Assembly (NCBI RefSeq): GCF_003664255.1
Contig: NZ_RCCV01000001.1
Coordinates: 496,001 to 560,000, forward strand
Reading direction: 5' to 3'
Length of the DNA stretch: 64,000 nucleotides
Source: Micromonospora sp. M71_S20
GTDB lineage: Bacteria; Actinomycetota; Actinomycetes; Mycobacteriales; Micromonosporaceae
Below are positions 15,886 to 24,800 of the stretch, in pieces. Numbering within the stretch: position 1 is the first letter of the stretch; every line of letters begins with the position of its first letter. Both the position numbers and the translations under genes were made by a program. Under the pieces are notes generated by a model. That model worked only from the letters and a program-made list of their open reading frames with translations, was not told the origin of the DNA and made no database searches.

Positions 15886-16803
15886 ATGCCTCACTCTTTC
15901 GTCATCCCTGAGCAGGTTCTCTCCACTGCAATCGCACTGGTGACCGACGACCTGGCCCTGGCCGCGACCGTCAATCGCGACTACGAGGACGCCTTCGGCG
16001 GGGGCCGGGGCACCGTGGTCAACGTCCGCGTGCCGGCGACCCTGAAGGCCCGGCGGCGGAAGCTGACCGAGGACGGGACCCCGATCGTCGTGGACACGGT
16101 CACCGAGGAGACCGTCCCGGTGACCATGACCGAGCACGTCTACAGCGCGACCGACGTCTCTGACGTTCAGATGCGCATGGACATCGCCGACTTCTCCCGT
16201 CAGGTGACCGTCCCGCAGGTCAGGGGCATGGTCGAGGACCTGGAAAACCTGGTCGCCGAGACCATGCAAGCCCTTCCCGAGTCGCTGGGGATCGCCTTCG
16301 ACGCTGCGGCCCCGCACAAGACGTTCAACGCCGCGCGGAAGACCCTGCGCGACCTGGGCGTCCCGCAGGCCGGCATGTTCGCGACCGTCGGTACCGACGT
16401 CTACCGGCAGCTTCTCGACGCGCGGGTTCTGTCCGACGCCGGTCAGTCCGGCTCGACCGCCGCGCTTCGGAACGCGACCGTCGGTAGCCTGTCCGGCTTC
16501 ACCGTCGTCGAGAACAACCGGATCGACGAGGACGAGATCATCTGGTACTCGCGGGACGCCTTCACCCTGGCAATCCGGGCCCCGTACCCGCCGGACGGCG
16601 CGGCGTTCTCCGCGTCGACCTCGGAGGGGAACTTCGCCATGACGTGGATCAAGGACTACGACGCGTCGATCCTGAAGAACCGGTCGGTCTTCCAGACCTA
16701 CGCCGGTTGCCAGGCCATGCAGATCAAGCGCCTGGCGAAGGACGGCACGACCACGAAGGTTGTCCCGGCCCTGCGCGTGAAGACCTCCACCGTCCCGGCC
16801 TGA
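15886..16803 (+). CDS. Major capsid protein
   Basis: A 305-residue protein from ATG 15886, 18 nt after the scaffold stop with a GGAAGGTAGG site. It resembles P22-coat-like members of the HK97 fold: VNVRVPATLKARRRKL in the early beta strands, VTEETVPVTMTEHVYSATDVSD, a long helix, and the A-domain core GMFATVGTDVYRQLLDAR. The C-terminal RSVFQTYAGCQAM strand is also typical. It should be the main shell protein. Confidence 0.88.
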   Translation: MPHSFVIPEQVLSTAIALVTDDLALAATVNRDYEDAFGGGRGTVVNVRVPATLKARRRKLTEDGTPIVVDTVTEETVPVTMTEHVYSATDVSDVQMRMDIADFSRQVTVPQVRGMVEDLENLVAETMQALPESLGIAFDAAAPHKTFNAARKTLRDLGVPQAGMFATVGTDVYRQLLDARVLSDAGQSGSTAALRNATVGSLSGFTVVENNRIDEDEIIWYSRDAFTLAIRAPYPPDGAAFSASTSEGNFAMTWIKDYDASILKNRSVFQTYAGCQAMQIKRLAKDGTTTKVVPALRVKTSTVPA

Positions 16804-16818
16804 CCGAAGGGGTAACCC

Positions 16819-17259
16819 GTGAGCCTGCCCCCGCTCGCCCCGGTCGCTGAACTAGAGCGGCGGCTAGGGCTGGCCCCGGGCACGCTGACCGGATCGGACC
16901 TGGTCCGGGCAGGGGTGGCGCTAGAAGACGCGTCCACCCTTGTCCGGGCCGAGGCCGGGACCGATTGGGTCGCCGAGGACGGCGTCACGGTTACGGCCCC
17001 GGCCGTAGTCGCGACGGTCGTTCTCGCGGCGGCCCTGCGTGCCTACCGAAACCCCGACGGCTACCAGGGCGAGTCCGTCGGCGACTACTCCTACCAGTAC
17101 GCCCGCGAGTCGACGTCCGGCTACCTGACCGCGAGCGAAGCCCTGATCGTCCGGCGGGCCGCAGGCAAGACGGCCGGCATGGGCGTTTACACGGTCCGGA
17201 CCCCGTCGGCCTACGAACCGCCCGCCGCCCCCGACCCGTTCCGGGCGGTGATCGCGTGA
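16819..17259 (+). CDS. Head-tail connector (adaptor) protein
   Basis: A 146-residue protein from GTG 16819. The N-terminal helices (VAELERRLGLAPG, LVRAGVALEDASTLVRAEAG) and the following AVVATVVLAAALRAYRNPDGY match the gp6/gp15-type adaptors that dock on the portal ring. It overlaps the next gene by 4 nt. A GTTTACACG copy lies near its C-terminal codons. Confidence 0.75.
   Translation: MSLPPLAPVAELERRLGLAPGTLTGSDLVRAGVALEDASTLVRAEAGTDWVAEDGVTVTAPAVVATVVLAAALRAYRNPDGYQGESVGDYSYQYARESTSGYLTASEALIVRRAAGKTAGMGVYTVRTPSAYEPPAAPDPFRAVIA
17185..17193 (+). repeat. GTTTACACG site 8 (inside CDS)
   Basis: Exact copy in the adaptor gene, read as Val-Tyr-Thr. Confidence 0.7.
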
Positions 17260-17525
17260 GGTTCCCGGACACGGTCGAAGTCCTGCGCCCAACCGGCGCC
17301 GACGAGTACGGGAACCCGGGCGCCGGCCCGCACGCCCCCGCCGGGACGTTCGCCGGCTTCCTGTCCGGCGACGCCGTCTACGGCCCGCCGACCGCCGACG
17401 TTCAGCGGGGCGATCGGCTGCGGATCGGCCCGGACGTCTACGACGTCGAGGGCGACCCCCGCCGGCTGCGGTCGCCCTCGAAGGCGGTCCTAACCCGCGT
17501 CGCTGTCCGTCTGCGAAGGAGGTAA
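17256..17525 (+). CDS. Head closure (stopper) protein
   Basis: An 89-residue, mostly beta protein from GTG 17256 (FPDTVEVLRPTGADEYGN ... GDRLRIGPDVYDVEGDPRR). Proteins of this size and strand pattern just after the adaptor seal the portal after packaging and form the tail interface. Assigned by pattern and synteny. Confidence 0.7.
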   Translation: MRFPDTVEVLRPTGADEYGNPGAGPHAPAGTFAGFLSGDAVYGPPTADVQRGDRLRIGPDVYDVEGDPRRLRSPSKAVLTRVAVRLRRR

Positions 17526-17529
17526 GCCC

Positions 17530-17826
17530 GTGGCGGGCGCGAAGATCCGGCTCGACTCGAAGGGCATTGCCGCGCTGCTGAAGTCGGCAGGCTTCGCGGC
17601 GGCGGTCGCGACGAAGGCCGCCGAGGTCGAGACGCTTGTCTCGGCGCATCACTCGGTACGGCGGCACGGGATGCCGGTTGAGCGCGAGGCGTACGTGACC
17701 GACCGTGCGGCACAGGAAGTGACGATCGCACACCCCGGCGGTCTGCCCGTTCAGGCGAAGTACGGCGCCCTGACGCAGGCCGCCGCCGCAGCCGGTCTCG
17801 AAGTGACCGAGGAGGCCCCCGAGTGA
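17530..17826 (+). CDS. Head-tail joining / minor tail protein
   Basis: A 98-residue protein from GTG 17530 after AAGGAGGT. It is short and helix-rich at the start (LDSKGIAALLKSAGFAAAVATKA), then has a beta hairpin (VEREAYVTDRAAQEVTIAHPGG). Its position between head closure and tail terminator genes fits an HK97 gp10-like protein. It overlaps the next start. Confidence 0.65.
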   Translation: MAGAKIRLDSKGIAALLKSAGFAAAVATKAAEVETLVSAHHSVRRHGMPVEREAYVTDRAAQEVTIAHPGGLPVQAKYGALTQAAAAAGLEVTEEAPE

Positions 17827-18215
17827 AGGTCCGCCACCACGACCCGCGCGCCGGGACCCTGGCGGTCGTGCGGGCCCTGCGCCCGGACGCGACCTTCGGG
17901 ACGCTGCGGCTCGAAGACTTCCCCGAGGGCGACGTTCCGGCGCTCCCCTATGGCCTGGTCGCCGCTGATGGGACCTTCGTCCGTCAGCGGGTCACCGCGA
18001 GCGCGACCGTGAGGGTCGCTGTGTGGGCCGAGACCGACGCTGCCGGCTACGACCTCGCCGACGACCTTCACGCGTCCCTCCTCGCGTACGTCGGCGGGCC
18101 GCAGGTCGTCAGCTTCCGCCCGATGACTGGGCCCCTCCCCACGACCGACCCGGACACGGGGCGGCCGATGACTTTCTTCACCGTGCGCGCCCGGCTTCGC
18201 CCGCGCACAGACTAG
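17823..18215 (+). CDS. Tail terminator protein
   Basis: A 130-residue protein from GTG 17823 with the alpha/beta pattern of tail terminators: VRALRPDATFGTLRL, a central TASATVRVAVWAETDAAGYDLADDL and a C-terminal FFTVRARLRPR strand. It would cap the tail tube and join it to the head. The 18228 tail-tube gene follows directly. Confidence 0.7.
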   Translation: MKVRHHDPRAGTLAVVRALRPDATFGTLRLEDFPEGDVPALPYGLVAADGTFVRQRVTASATVRVAVWAETDAAGYDLADDLHASLLAYVGGPQVVSFRPMTGPLPTTDPDTGRPMTFFTVRARLRPRTD

Positions 18216-18219
18216 GAGC

Positions 18220-18228
18220 GTTTACACA
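18220..18228 (+). repeat. GTTTACAC(A) variant site 9
   Basis: GTTTACACA, one base off, sits between AGGAG and the ATG of the tail-tube gene, in the ribosome-binding window. Confidence 0.55.
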
Positions 18229-18776
18229 TGGGCGACCCGACGAAGGTAAACCTTTGGTCCGGCGCGGACGTCTTCATCGCCGAGGTCGGCACCGCTGACC
18301 CGTCCGACCTCGTAACCCCCTGGGCGGTCGATTGGGACCCGGTCGGCATCCTCGACGGCGAGGAGGGCTTCACCTGGGAGCGCGAGGAGGACTCTTCGGA
18401 GTTCTTCGGCTGGGGCGGCATTCTCGTAAAGAAGACCCGCTCGAAGCACAAGCGGACCGTCACGTTCGTTGCGATGGAAGACAACCCCGTGGTCTTCGAG
18501 CTGGTCAACCCTGGCTCGACCCAGACCGTCGCGGGCGGTATCACGACCTCGAAGGTCAAGGTTCCGCAGACGCGCGAGTTCGCGATCGGCTTCGAGCTGC
18601 GCGAGGGCACGAAGGTCCGGCGGCGCATGGTGAAGCGGGCGACCGCCGAGGTCACCGGCGAGGTCAAGGAGTCCGAGACCGAGCCGACCGTCTACACGAT
18701 CACCGTGACCCTGTACCCCGAGGCCGACGCCACCCTCTACACCGAGCTTTCCGGCGACACCGCCGTCACGCCGTAG
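18228..18776 (+). CDS. Major tail (tube) protein
   Basis: A 182-residue protein from ATG 18228. N-terminal VNLWSGADVFIAEVGTADPS and repeated beta strands (KHKRTVTFVAMEDNPVVFEL, TEPTVYTITVTLYPEADATL) match the Ig-like tube subunits of siphoviruses. It is followed by a CIR-like palindrome that overlaps the stop codon, then a terminator, the usual boundary after an abundant structural gene. Confidence 0.82.
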   Translation: MGDPTKVNLWSGADVFIAEVGTADPSDLVTPWAVDWDPVGILDGEEGFTWEREEDSSEFFGWGGILVKKTRSKHKRTVTFVAMEDNPVVFELVNPGSTQTVAGGITTSKVKVPQTREFAIGFELREGTKVRRRMVKRATAEVTGEVKESETEPTVYTITVTLYPEADATLYTELSGDTAVTP

Positions 18777-18797
18777 TGCGTTGAACGACTAACGCAC
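18776..18797. promoter_or_regulatory. CIR-like palindrome at end of tail-tube gene
   Basis: The palindrome TGCGTTGAACGACTAACGCA, flanked by G and C, starts at the last base of the tail-tube stop codon. The same sequence overlaps the stop of the sigma-like gene at 42028. Confidence 0.7.
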
Positions 18798-18810
18798 CGA
18801 CCGCACTACC

Positions 18811-18857
18811 CGGACCCCGAGGCCGCCGCGCGGACGGCCTCGGGGTCCCTCTTTCCG
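18811..18857 (+). terminator. Intrinsic terminator
   Basis: GGACCCCGAGGCCG and its complement form a long stem followed by CTCTTT. Confidence 0.8.
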
Positions 18858-18893
18858 CGCCCAACCGCGCCGCACTCCCGAAGGAGCCCCCGA

Positions 18894-19166
18894 ATGAAGG
18901 CACCGCAGACCCAGGCCGCTCGCGCCGAGGCCGCCGGCCAGCTCGCGCAGTTCGTCTACGACGGCGAGACCTACACGGTCGCGCCTACGACCGATTGGGA
19001 CCTCGACGCCCTGGCGGCGTTCGAGGACGGCCACATTCTGACCGCCGTGCGGCTCATCCTCGGCGACGCGCAGATGAAGACTTTCCGCTCGAAGCGGCGG
19101 ACGATCGGCGACCTGAACGACCTCTTCGAGGCCGCACAGAAGGCCGCCGGGATCTCGGGAAACTAG
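18894..19166 (+). CDS. Tail assembly chaperone, short form (gpG-like)
   Basis: A 90-residue protein from ATG 18894 with a beta start (FVYDGETYTVAPTTDWDLDAL) and a helical end. Its last codons form the slippery heptamer GGGAAAC at 19157-19163 (read GGA AAC TAG). A -1 slip there joins it to the downstream frame, as in the lambda G/GT pair. Both proteins help polymerise the tail tube around the tape measure. Confidence 0.85.
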   Translation: MKAPQTQAARAEAAGQLAQFVYDGETYTVAPTTDWDLDALAAFEDGHILTAVRLILGDAQMKTFRSKRRTIGDLNDLFEAAQKAAGISGN

Positions 19167-19615
19167 CCGCCCTCGTCCGTCTCCTCGGGGAGCACTACGA
19201 CGCCGTAGAAGCCGATCTTCAGCGCTTCTACGGCGTCGACCTCGGGGACCTCTGGACGGGGGCCCTGTCCCTGCGCCGGGTGTGCGCCCTGGTCGCGAAC
19301 CTCCCGCCCGGGTCTGCCGTCTGGGCGGTCGAGTCGGACCTTCCGCCCGGCCTGACGCCGTCAGACGTCCTTCTCGCCGACGTCTACCACGCGCTTACCG
19401 GCACCCCTCACCCGCTGCGCCCGCAGCCGTCCCCCGAGGCGACGGCGACCGCCGCGCGCACCCATCACGAAAACCTCGCCGCGAAGCTGCGCGCCCTGCG
19501 CGAGCGGCACGGCCGACCGCCCCGAGAGGAGGCCCCGCCCAATGTCGAACGTCGGCTTCGCGACGCTTCAGGTACTCCCGAGCCTGAAGAACCTCCGGAA
19601 ACACCTTCAGCGTGA
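18894..19615 (+). CDS. Tail assembly chaperone, -1 frameshift fusion (gpGT-like)
   Basis: Zero-frame reading to GGGAAAC at 19157-19163, then a -1 slip continues as GKLAALVRLLGEHYDAVEAD and runs to the stop at 19615, giving about 240 residues. The downstream frame has no good start of its own. The overlap with the tape measure start (19542) is the usual arrangement. The site is the canonical X-XXY-YYZ form, and the family nearly always uses such a shift. Confidence 0.85.
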
Positions 19616-21791
19616 CGCGGACCCGATCCTGTCCGCCTGGGCGAAGGAGGCAGGGAAGACCATCGGCGACGGCCTGGCGGCCTCTGCCGGACAGGGGATC
19701 GCCGACGCCGTAGGCGACGCGCTGAAGGACGGCGCCGACCGGGGGGCGGACGGTCTCGGCGACAGCGTCCGCGAGTCCGTCGGCGACAGCGTCCGGGACG
19801 GCTTCCGGGACGGCTTCCGGGACAGCGCCGACGACGCGGAAGAGGCCGTCGCGCGCCCGCTGCGGCGGGGTGTGACCCTCGCCCTGCGCGACGGCTTCCG
19901 CCAGGGCTTCCGAAGTCTGTTCTCGATTTCTCAGGATCAGGGCGGCCGTATGCGGAAGTCCCTGGCGCTGGGCGTCGCGGGCGGACTCATCAACGGCGCG
20001 AAGGAGGGCTTCGACGCCGCGATGGACGCGGCTAAGGGGTTCTCGAAGTTTCTGAGCGACGTCGGCCGGGCGGGCGGGCAAGCCGCTTTCGCCGGCCTCA
20101 CAACGGCGCTTCAGGGCCTCGGGACGACTGTCGCGACCGGCGGCCTGAACCTACTTGCCGGCGCGCTACTAGCGGTCGCGGCGGCGGTCCCTGCCGTCCT
20201 GACCGGCTTCACCGCGCTAGCCCCGGTCGTGCTACTGGCGGGCGGACTCTTCGGGTCGCTGTTCACGATCATCGCGGGCGGCGTCGGCTCGGTCGGCGTC
20301 TTCGCCCTGGCCTTCCGGGGCCTCGGCGACGCCTTTTCCGAGGTCATGGAAAAGGGCAAGGCGACCGATGAAACGCTGAAGAAACTCGCGCCGAACGCGC
20401 GTAAGTTCGTAAAGGCGTTCGCCGGCCTGCGTAAGCCGCTGTCTGACCTTCGCCGCGCTGTTCAGGACAAGCTTTTCGACGGACTCGACAAATCGCTGAA
20501 GAGCCTCGCGAAGAGTTGGCTTCCGCAGCTAAAGCCGATGCTTACCGACCTCGCCGCACGGTTTGGCAAGTTCGGCAAGACGGTCATGTCTGCGCTCGGG
20601 AAGCCGGACTTCATCCGGAATATCCGGGAAGCGATGCTCGGCTTCGGCGCCTTCCTCGACCGCCTCGGCGAGTCAATGGACCCGCTTATCGGGGCGTTCG
20701 GAAAGCTCGCGAAGGCGGCGGGCCCCTTCCTCGCCACGCTCGGCGACAGCCTGGCCGGTGCGTTCGAGACCTTCAGCGCGTGGATCGACAAGGCCGAGAA
20801 GTCGGGCGCGCTGTCGACGTTCTTCACGGACGCCGCGAAGGCCCTGCGGGATATCTGGGATATCGGTGGGCTTGTCCTCGGAATTGCTAAGGAGCTTATT
20901 AGCACGTTCTTCCCGTCCTCGAAGGCGGCGAGCGACACCTTCCTAGGCGGCGTGAAGCACTGGCTCGGGGAAATCAAGGCGTGGCTCGCGGACCCCGAGA
21001 ACAAGAAAAAGATCCAAGAGTTTATGGACAAGCTCGGGGAATTCGTAAAGAAGGCCACAACCGAATGGCTTCCCGCCGTAATGGATTTCATGACGAAGGT
21101 CGACGGCTGGGCCACGCGAATCGAAAGCTGGGGCGCGACGGTCGAGGGCTGGGGCCAGCGAGTCTCGGGCGTCTTCGCCACCGTGCGCGCGATCGTGTCC
21201 GTTTCGGTCGCGGCGATGCGGGCGGCGATCGACACGCTTACGTACCCCCTCGACGCTGCGATCGGGGCCTTCCGCCGGCTGCGCACGGGCGCCGAGGGTC
21301 AGCTTCGGGCCCTCCTCGGCGTGGTCTCGTCCATTCCGGGACGCATCCTCGCGGCGCTCGGCGGCCTGGGCGGAATGCTTTACGGCGTCGGCGCGAACAT
21401 CGTTCAGGGCTTGATTAGCGGCATTCGGGACATGATCCCATCGGCCGCGTCGGTCGCCCGTTCCCTGGCGGGCAGCGTTCGGGCCGCCGCAGAAAGCGCC
21501 CTCGGCATTAACAGCCCGTCCCGCGTCTTTATGAAGATCGGCGGGTTTGTCGCTGAAGGTATGGCGCTCGGTATCGACAAGGGGACCCCGAGGGTCACTA
21601 AGGCTGTTACCGCAATGACGCGGGTCCCGGATACCGCGCGGGCGACCGCCGGTCCGGATTGGCAGGCCGCGCCCTCGGCGGCGCCCTCCTCGACCGCTTA
21701 TCACCTTCACGATTCGCGGGCGACTATCGCACAGCTCGAAGCCCTTCAGGCCCGACAGGCGATCCTCGCCCGAGCTGGGAGAGCCCGCTAA
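19542..21791 (+). CDS. Tape measure protein
   Basis: A 749-residue protein from ATG 19542, overlapping the chaperone fusion by 74 nt. Amphipathic repeats (DSVRESVGDSVRDGFRDGF) near residues 70-100 are followed by hydrophobic segments around 200-270 (LNLLAGALLAVAAAVPAVL, VVLLAGGLFGSLFTIIAGGV), long helices with periodic Trp, and a C-terminal NSPSRVFMKIGGFVAEGMALG motif common to actinophage tape measures. It sets tail length and is probably ejected into the host envelope. The modest length suggests a tail of roughly 110 nm by the usual residue-to-length relation. Confidence 0.9.
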   Translation: MSNVGFATLQVLPSLKNLRKHLQRDADPILSAWAKEAGKTIGDGLAASAGQGIADAVGDALKDGADRGADGLGDSVRESVGDSVRDGFRDGFRDSADDAEEAVARPLRRGVTLALRDGFRQGFRSLFSISQDQGGRMRKSLALGVAGGLINGAKEGFDAAMDAAKGFSKFLSDVGRAGGQAAFAGLTTALQGLGTTVATGGLNLLAGALLAVAAAVPAVLTGFTALAPVVLLAGGLFGSLFTIIAGGVGSVGVFALAFRGLGDAFSEVMEKGKATDETLKKLAPNARKFVKAFAGLRKPLSDLRRAVQDKLFDGLDKSLKSLAKSWLPQLKPMLTDLAARFGKFGKTVMSALGKPDFIRNIREAMLGFGAFLDRLGESMDPLIGAFGKLAKAAGPFLATLGDSLAGAFETFSAWIDKAEKSGALSTFFTDAAKALRDIWDIGGLVLGIAKELISTFFPSSKAASDTFLGGVKHWLGEIKAWLADPENKKKIQEFMDKLGEFVKKATTEWLPAVMDFMTKVDGWATRIESWGATVEGWGQRVSGVFATVRAIVSVSVAAMRAAIDTLTYPLDAAIGAFRRLRTGAEGQLRALLGVVSSIPGRILAALGGLGGMLYGVGANIVQGLISGIRDMIPSAASVARSLAGSVRAAAESALGINSPSRVFMKIGGFVAEGMALGIDKGTPRVTKAVTAMTRVPDTARATAGPDWQAAPSAAPSSTAYHLHDSRATIAQLEALQARQAILARAGRAR

Positions 21792-22745
21792 ATGCCTATC
21801 CTCATTCGTCCGGGGGCGGTTGTACCGCCGCCCCCGGGCCTGCCGAACGCGCCCCCGAACCCGGTCCACGCATGGCCCGAGCTGGACATGCGGCGCCCTA
21901 CGGCGTCGTTCGTGGCCCCTGACGGGTCAGTGTGGCCGCTGTCCTCGCCCGAGCTGGGTTGGGCCACGCTGGATGACGTTACGGGCCTCGGCCCGGCGCC
22001 GGTCGACCTCGTGACCGACCCGCACCCGCGCGGCGGCGAGCGCGTCCGCCACGTTCAGCCGCTCGCGCGGGTGGTCACCTGGCCCCTGGCGGTGTGGGGC
22101 GACTCGCACCTTCAATTCCTCGCGCGCTGGCGGGCGTTGTCGCGGGCGTTCGCCCTGACCCGCCGCCTCGGCCCCGGCCGCCTTCAGATCACCCGCCCGG
22201 ACGGCAGTCGCCGGGAAATCCTCGTCTATTTCCAAAATGGGTTCGAGGGCGTCCCGGGGATGGGCTATACGGACGACGTCGCGGTTATCTCGCTGCTATG
22301 CGAAGACCCGTACTTCCGGGCGGTCGACCCGCTGGCGGTCACGTTCGGAACGGGCGCGTCGCGGCCCTTCCTGAATCCGTTCCCGTCACTGTCGTCCGGG
22401 CGCGTCCTGGGCGACGTGAAGGTAACGAACCCGGGCGAGGTCGAAGCGTGGCCGGAATGGACCCTCACCGGGCCGTTTAGTAGCTTCGTCGCCTTTAACC
22501 GGACCCTCGGTCAGACCTTCGTCCTGAACTACCCGCTCGCCTCCGGCCAGCGGGTCACGATTTCGACGGACCCGCCGACGGTGCGAGGGCCTGCCGGCCA
22601 GCCGTTGACGTACGCGCTTCAGTGGCCCGGCTCGGTCCTTTGGCATTTAGAACCGGGAACGAACGACGTCCAGTTTACCGCGCACGACGCGGAACCCGGC
22701 GCGTCGGTCGTTCTCGAATACCGGCCGAGATTCGAGACCGCATGA
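21792..22745 (+). CDS. Distal tail protein (Dit-like)
   Basis: A 317-residue protein from ATG 21792, directly after the tape measure. It contains SVWPLSSPELGWATLDDVTG, a central RWRALSRAFALTRRLGPGRLQITRPDG and a C-terminal beta-sandwich (VKVTNPGEVEAWPEWTLTGP), the order of phage tail-hub proteins in the Dit/siphovirus tail family. It would form the ring between tube and baseplate. It overlaps the next gene by ATGA. Confidence 0.8.
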   Translation: MPILIRPGAVVPPPPGLPNAPPNPVHAWPELDMRRPTASFVAPDGSVWPLSSPELGWATLDDVTGLGPAPVDLVTDPHPRGGERVRHVQPLARVVTWPLAVWGDSHLQFLARWRALSRAFALTRRLGPGRLQITRPDGSRREILVYFQNGFEGVPGMGYTDDVAVISLLCEDPYFRAVDPLAVTFGTGASRPFLNPFPSLSSGRVLGDVKVTNPGEVEAWPEWTLTGPFSSFVAFNRTLGQTFVLNYPLASGQRVTISTDPPTVRGPAGQPLTYALQWPGSVLWHLEPGTNDVQFTAHDAEPGASVVLEYRPRFETA

Positions 22746-23884
22746 TTACTCTTCTTGTCACGGATCGGAACCTAAACGTACTCGGCGACCCGATTACGCA
22801 ATGGACCGACATTGACATAACCCTTCGGTTCAACGAACCGGACAGCGGCTCGGTCGCCCTCCCGACCGGCGTCCTGTCCCCCGCCCAACTCGCCCCCGGT
22901 AACCGCCTGGTCGTCATCCGCGACGGGGCGTACTTCACGGCGGGCCCCATCGAAACCCCGGGCGCGCTGTCCTGGTCCGTCAGGGGCGGGGACAGCGGTC
23001 CGGGGACGACGACCCTCACCTTCGCGTCCGACCTCGCGTCGATCGTGGCCGAGGTCGCCTACCCGGACCCGGCCCGCGCGATCACGGCCCAGACGGTCGC
23101 CCGGCGCACGTTCACCAACGCGAACGCCGAGGCCGTCATGCGTCAGCTTGTGACCGAGAACGTCGGGCCAGCTGCGCTAGCTGCGCGCCGCATCCCGGGC
23201 CTGTCCCTGGGCGCGGTCGCGGGGGTCGGCTCGGCGGTGACCTTCGGCTTCCGCCTCGACCAGCTCGGCGACGCGTTGCGCGCGGTCGCGCTGGCGGGCG
23301 GGGGCCTCGGCTTCCGGACGCGCTGGACGGGGACGGGGATCACCTTCGAGGTCTATCAGCCGCGTGACCTGCGCGCACAGGTCCGGTATTCGCGGGGCCT
23401 CGGGAACCTGCGTGGCTACGAGTTCGACCCCGCCGCGCCGACCGCAACGGTCGCGATCGTAGGGGCCACCGGGGAGGCCGCAAACCGGGCCTTTTCCGAG
23501 TTCGTGTCGCCGGCCGCCGCGACCTGGGGCCGCATGGTGACCGTAGTTGACCAGAGGACCGCCGAGGACCCCGCCGAGATCGTTCAGGCCGGCGCGGAAG
23601 CCCTCGCGCAAGGAGCCGAGTCGGCCCGACTGACGGCGGACACGGTCGACACCGCCACGCAGCGATACGGCACGCATTACGGCCTCGGCGACCTCGTTTC
23701 AATCGAACTGAACAACGGCGTCGAACTAGCCGACATCGTCCGCGCCGTGAATCTCAAAGCCACGCCGGCTACCGGCGAGGTCGTCACTTCGACTATCGGT
23801 ACGCAGAGCGCGAGCGTCGACCCGGATTGGGTCCGTTTGCTGCGCGACCTCGCCCGCAGACTCGGGCGTTTGGAGGCAATCTAA
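22742..23884 (+). CDS. Tail hub protein (ReqiPepy6 Gp37-like)
   Basis: A 380-residue protein from ATG 22742. N-terminal MITLLVTDRNLNVLGDPI and LRFNEPDSGSVALPTG, the middle QLGDALRAVALAGGGLGFRT and RYSRGLGNLRGYEFD match the siphovirus Gp37-like family found after Dit in actinophages. It is the likely central baseplate hub. The ATG overlaps the Dit stop, and the stop shares bases with the next ATG. Confidence 0.78.
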   Translation: MITLLVTDRNLNVLGDPITQWTDIDITLRFNEPDSGSVALPTGVLSPAQLAPGNRLVVIRDGAYFTAGPIETPGALSWSVRGGDSGPGTTTLTFASDLASIVAEVAYPDPARAITAQTVARRTFTNANAEAVMRQLVTENVGPAALAARRIPGLSLGAVAGVGSAVTFGFRLDQLGDALRAVALAGGGLGFRTRWTGTGITFEVYQPRDLRAQVRYSRGLGNLRGYEFDPAAPTATVAIVGATGEAANRAFSEFVSPAAATWGRMVTVVDQRTAEDPAEIVQAGAEALAQGAESARLTADTVDTATQRYGTHYGLGDLVSIELNNGVELADIVRAVNLKATPATGEVVTSTIGTQSASVDPDWVRLLRDLARRLGRLEAI

Positions 23885-24792
23885 TGGCGCAGGAATCGCC
23901 CCTTAGCGCTACCGGCGCACTGACCGAGGCGCAATACGAAAGGCTAGCCGCGCCGCAGTGTGCGGACGGTCTGATCGGTCACCCGAGCAACCCCGCGCCG
24001 GTCACCGTGTCGGGCGGACAGGTGCGGGTGCGTGCGGGCCTCGCCGGCCTATTGCGGGGTTTCCCCTGGGCCAGCGGCGACGCCGACACCGTTTACACGC
24101 CCAGCCTGACCGGGCCGGCCCGAACCGACCTCGTTGTGCTGCGGCTCTACCGCGACCAGGGCTACAAGGTCGAAACCGCCATTCGCACCGGCTCCCCCGG
24201 GGCGGGCGCTCCCGTTCCGTACACGGACACGGGCCCGACCGACTGGCACGAAATCCCCCTTGCGGAGTACGACGTCGCGAACGGGGCCTTCGGCGCGGTC
24301 CGGCGGCGGGCCTGGTACATCGGCGACGACGGCCAGATCCTCTGCCGGTCGGACTCCCGCCCGCCTCACCAGGCAGGCCGCCGAATCCGCGAGGTCGACA
24401 CGGGCCGCGCGTATGAGTCGAACGGCAGCCGGTGGGTGACTCTGCTTGACGACTCGGGCCCGCTGACTCATCTCGCGGTCGCCAATTGGACGTACTCGAA
24501 GCGGTATCTTCGCCGGTTTAACGGCATGGTGACGTCGCAGGTAAGCGCGAGGCGGTCCGGCGCCATCCCCGGGTCCACGCAGCAGCTTATCGCCACCCTG
24601 CCGCCCGGAACCGTGCCCGACACGGCACTAGAGACCACGGCGTTTATCACGGGCGCGGGAAACGGCTCGGGACCCTACTCGACCTGGGCGGAATACCGCA
24701 CTAACGGCATGATCGTCGCCGATTTGTCCCGAGGAATCGCTAGCGGCGCCTGGGTAATCACGGCGCCCGCAACCTTCGTCCCCACCGCGTAA
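23884..24792 (+). CDS. Minor tail protein / baseplate component
   Basis: A 302-residue protein from ATG 23884. The N-terminal part (VTVSGGQVRVRAGLAGLLRGFPWASGD) and LVVLRLYRDQGYKVETAIRTG resemble minor tail proteins that follow the hub gene. The C-terminal part is beta-rich with Gly/Ser loops. A GTTTACACG copy at 24091 encodes VYT. The exact role, structural or receptor binding, cannot be told. Confidence 0.65.
   Translation: MAQESPLSATGALTEAQYERLAAPQCADGLIGHPSNPAPVTVSGGQVRVRAGLAGLLRGFPWASGDADTVYTPSLTGPARTDLVVLRLYRDQGYKVETAIRTGSPGAGAPVPYTDTGPTDWHEIPLAEYDVANGAFGAVRRRAWYIGDDGQILCRSDSRPPHQAGRRIREVDTGRAYESNGSRWVTLLDDSGPLTHLAVANWTYSKRYLRRFNGMVTSQVSARRSGAIPGSTQQLIATLPPGTVPDTALETTAFITGAGNGSGPYSTWAEYRTNGMIVADLSRGIASGAWVITAPATFVPTA
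24091..24099 (+). repeat. GTTTACACG site 10 (inside CDS)
   Basis: Exact copy in the minor tail gene, read as Val-Tyr-Thr. Confidence 0.7.
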
Positions 24793-24800
24793 GGAAACCA

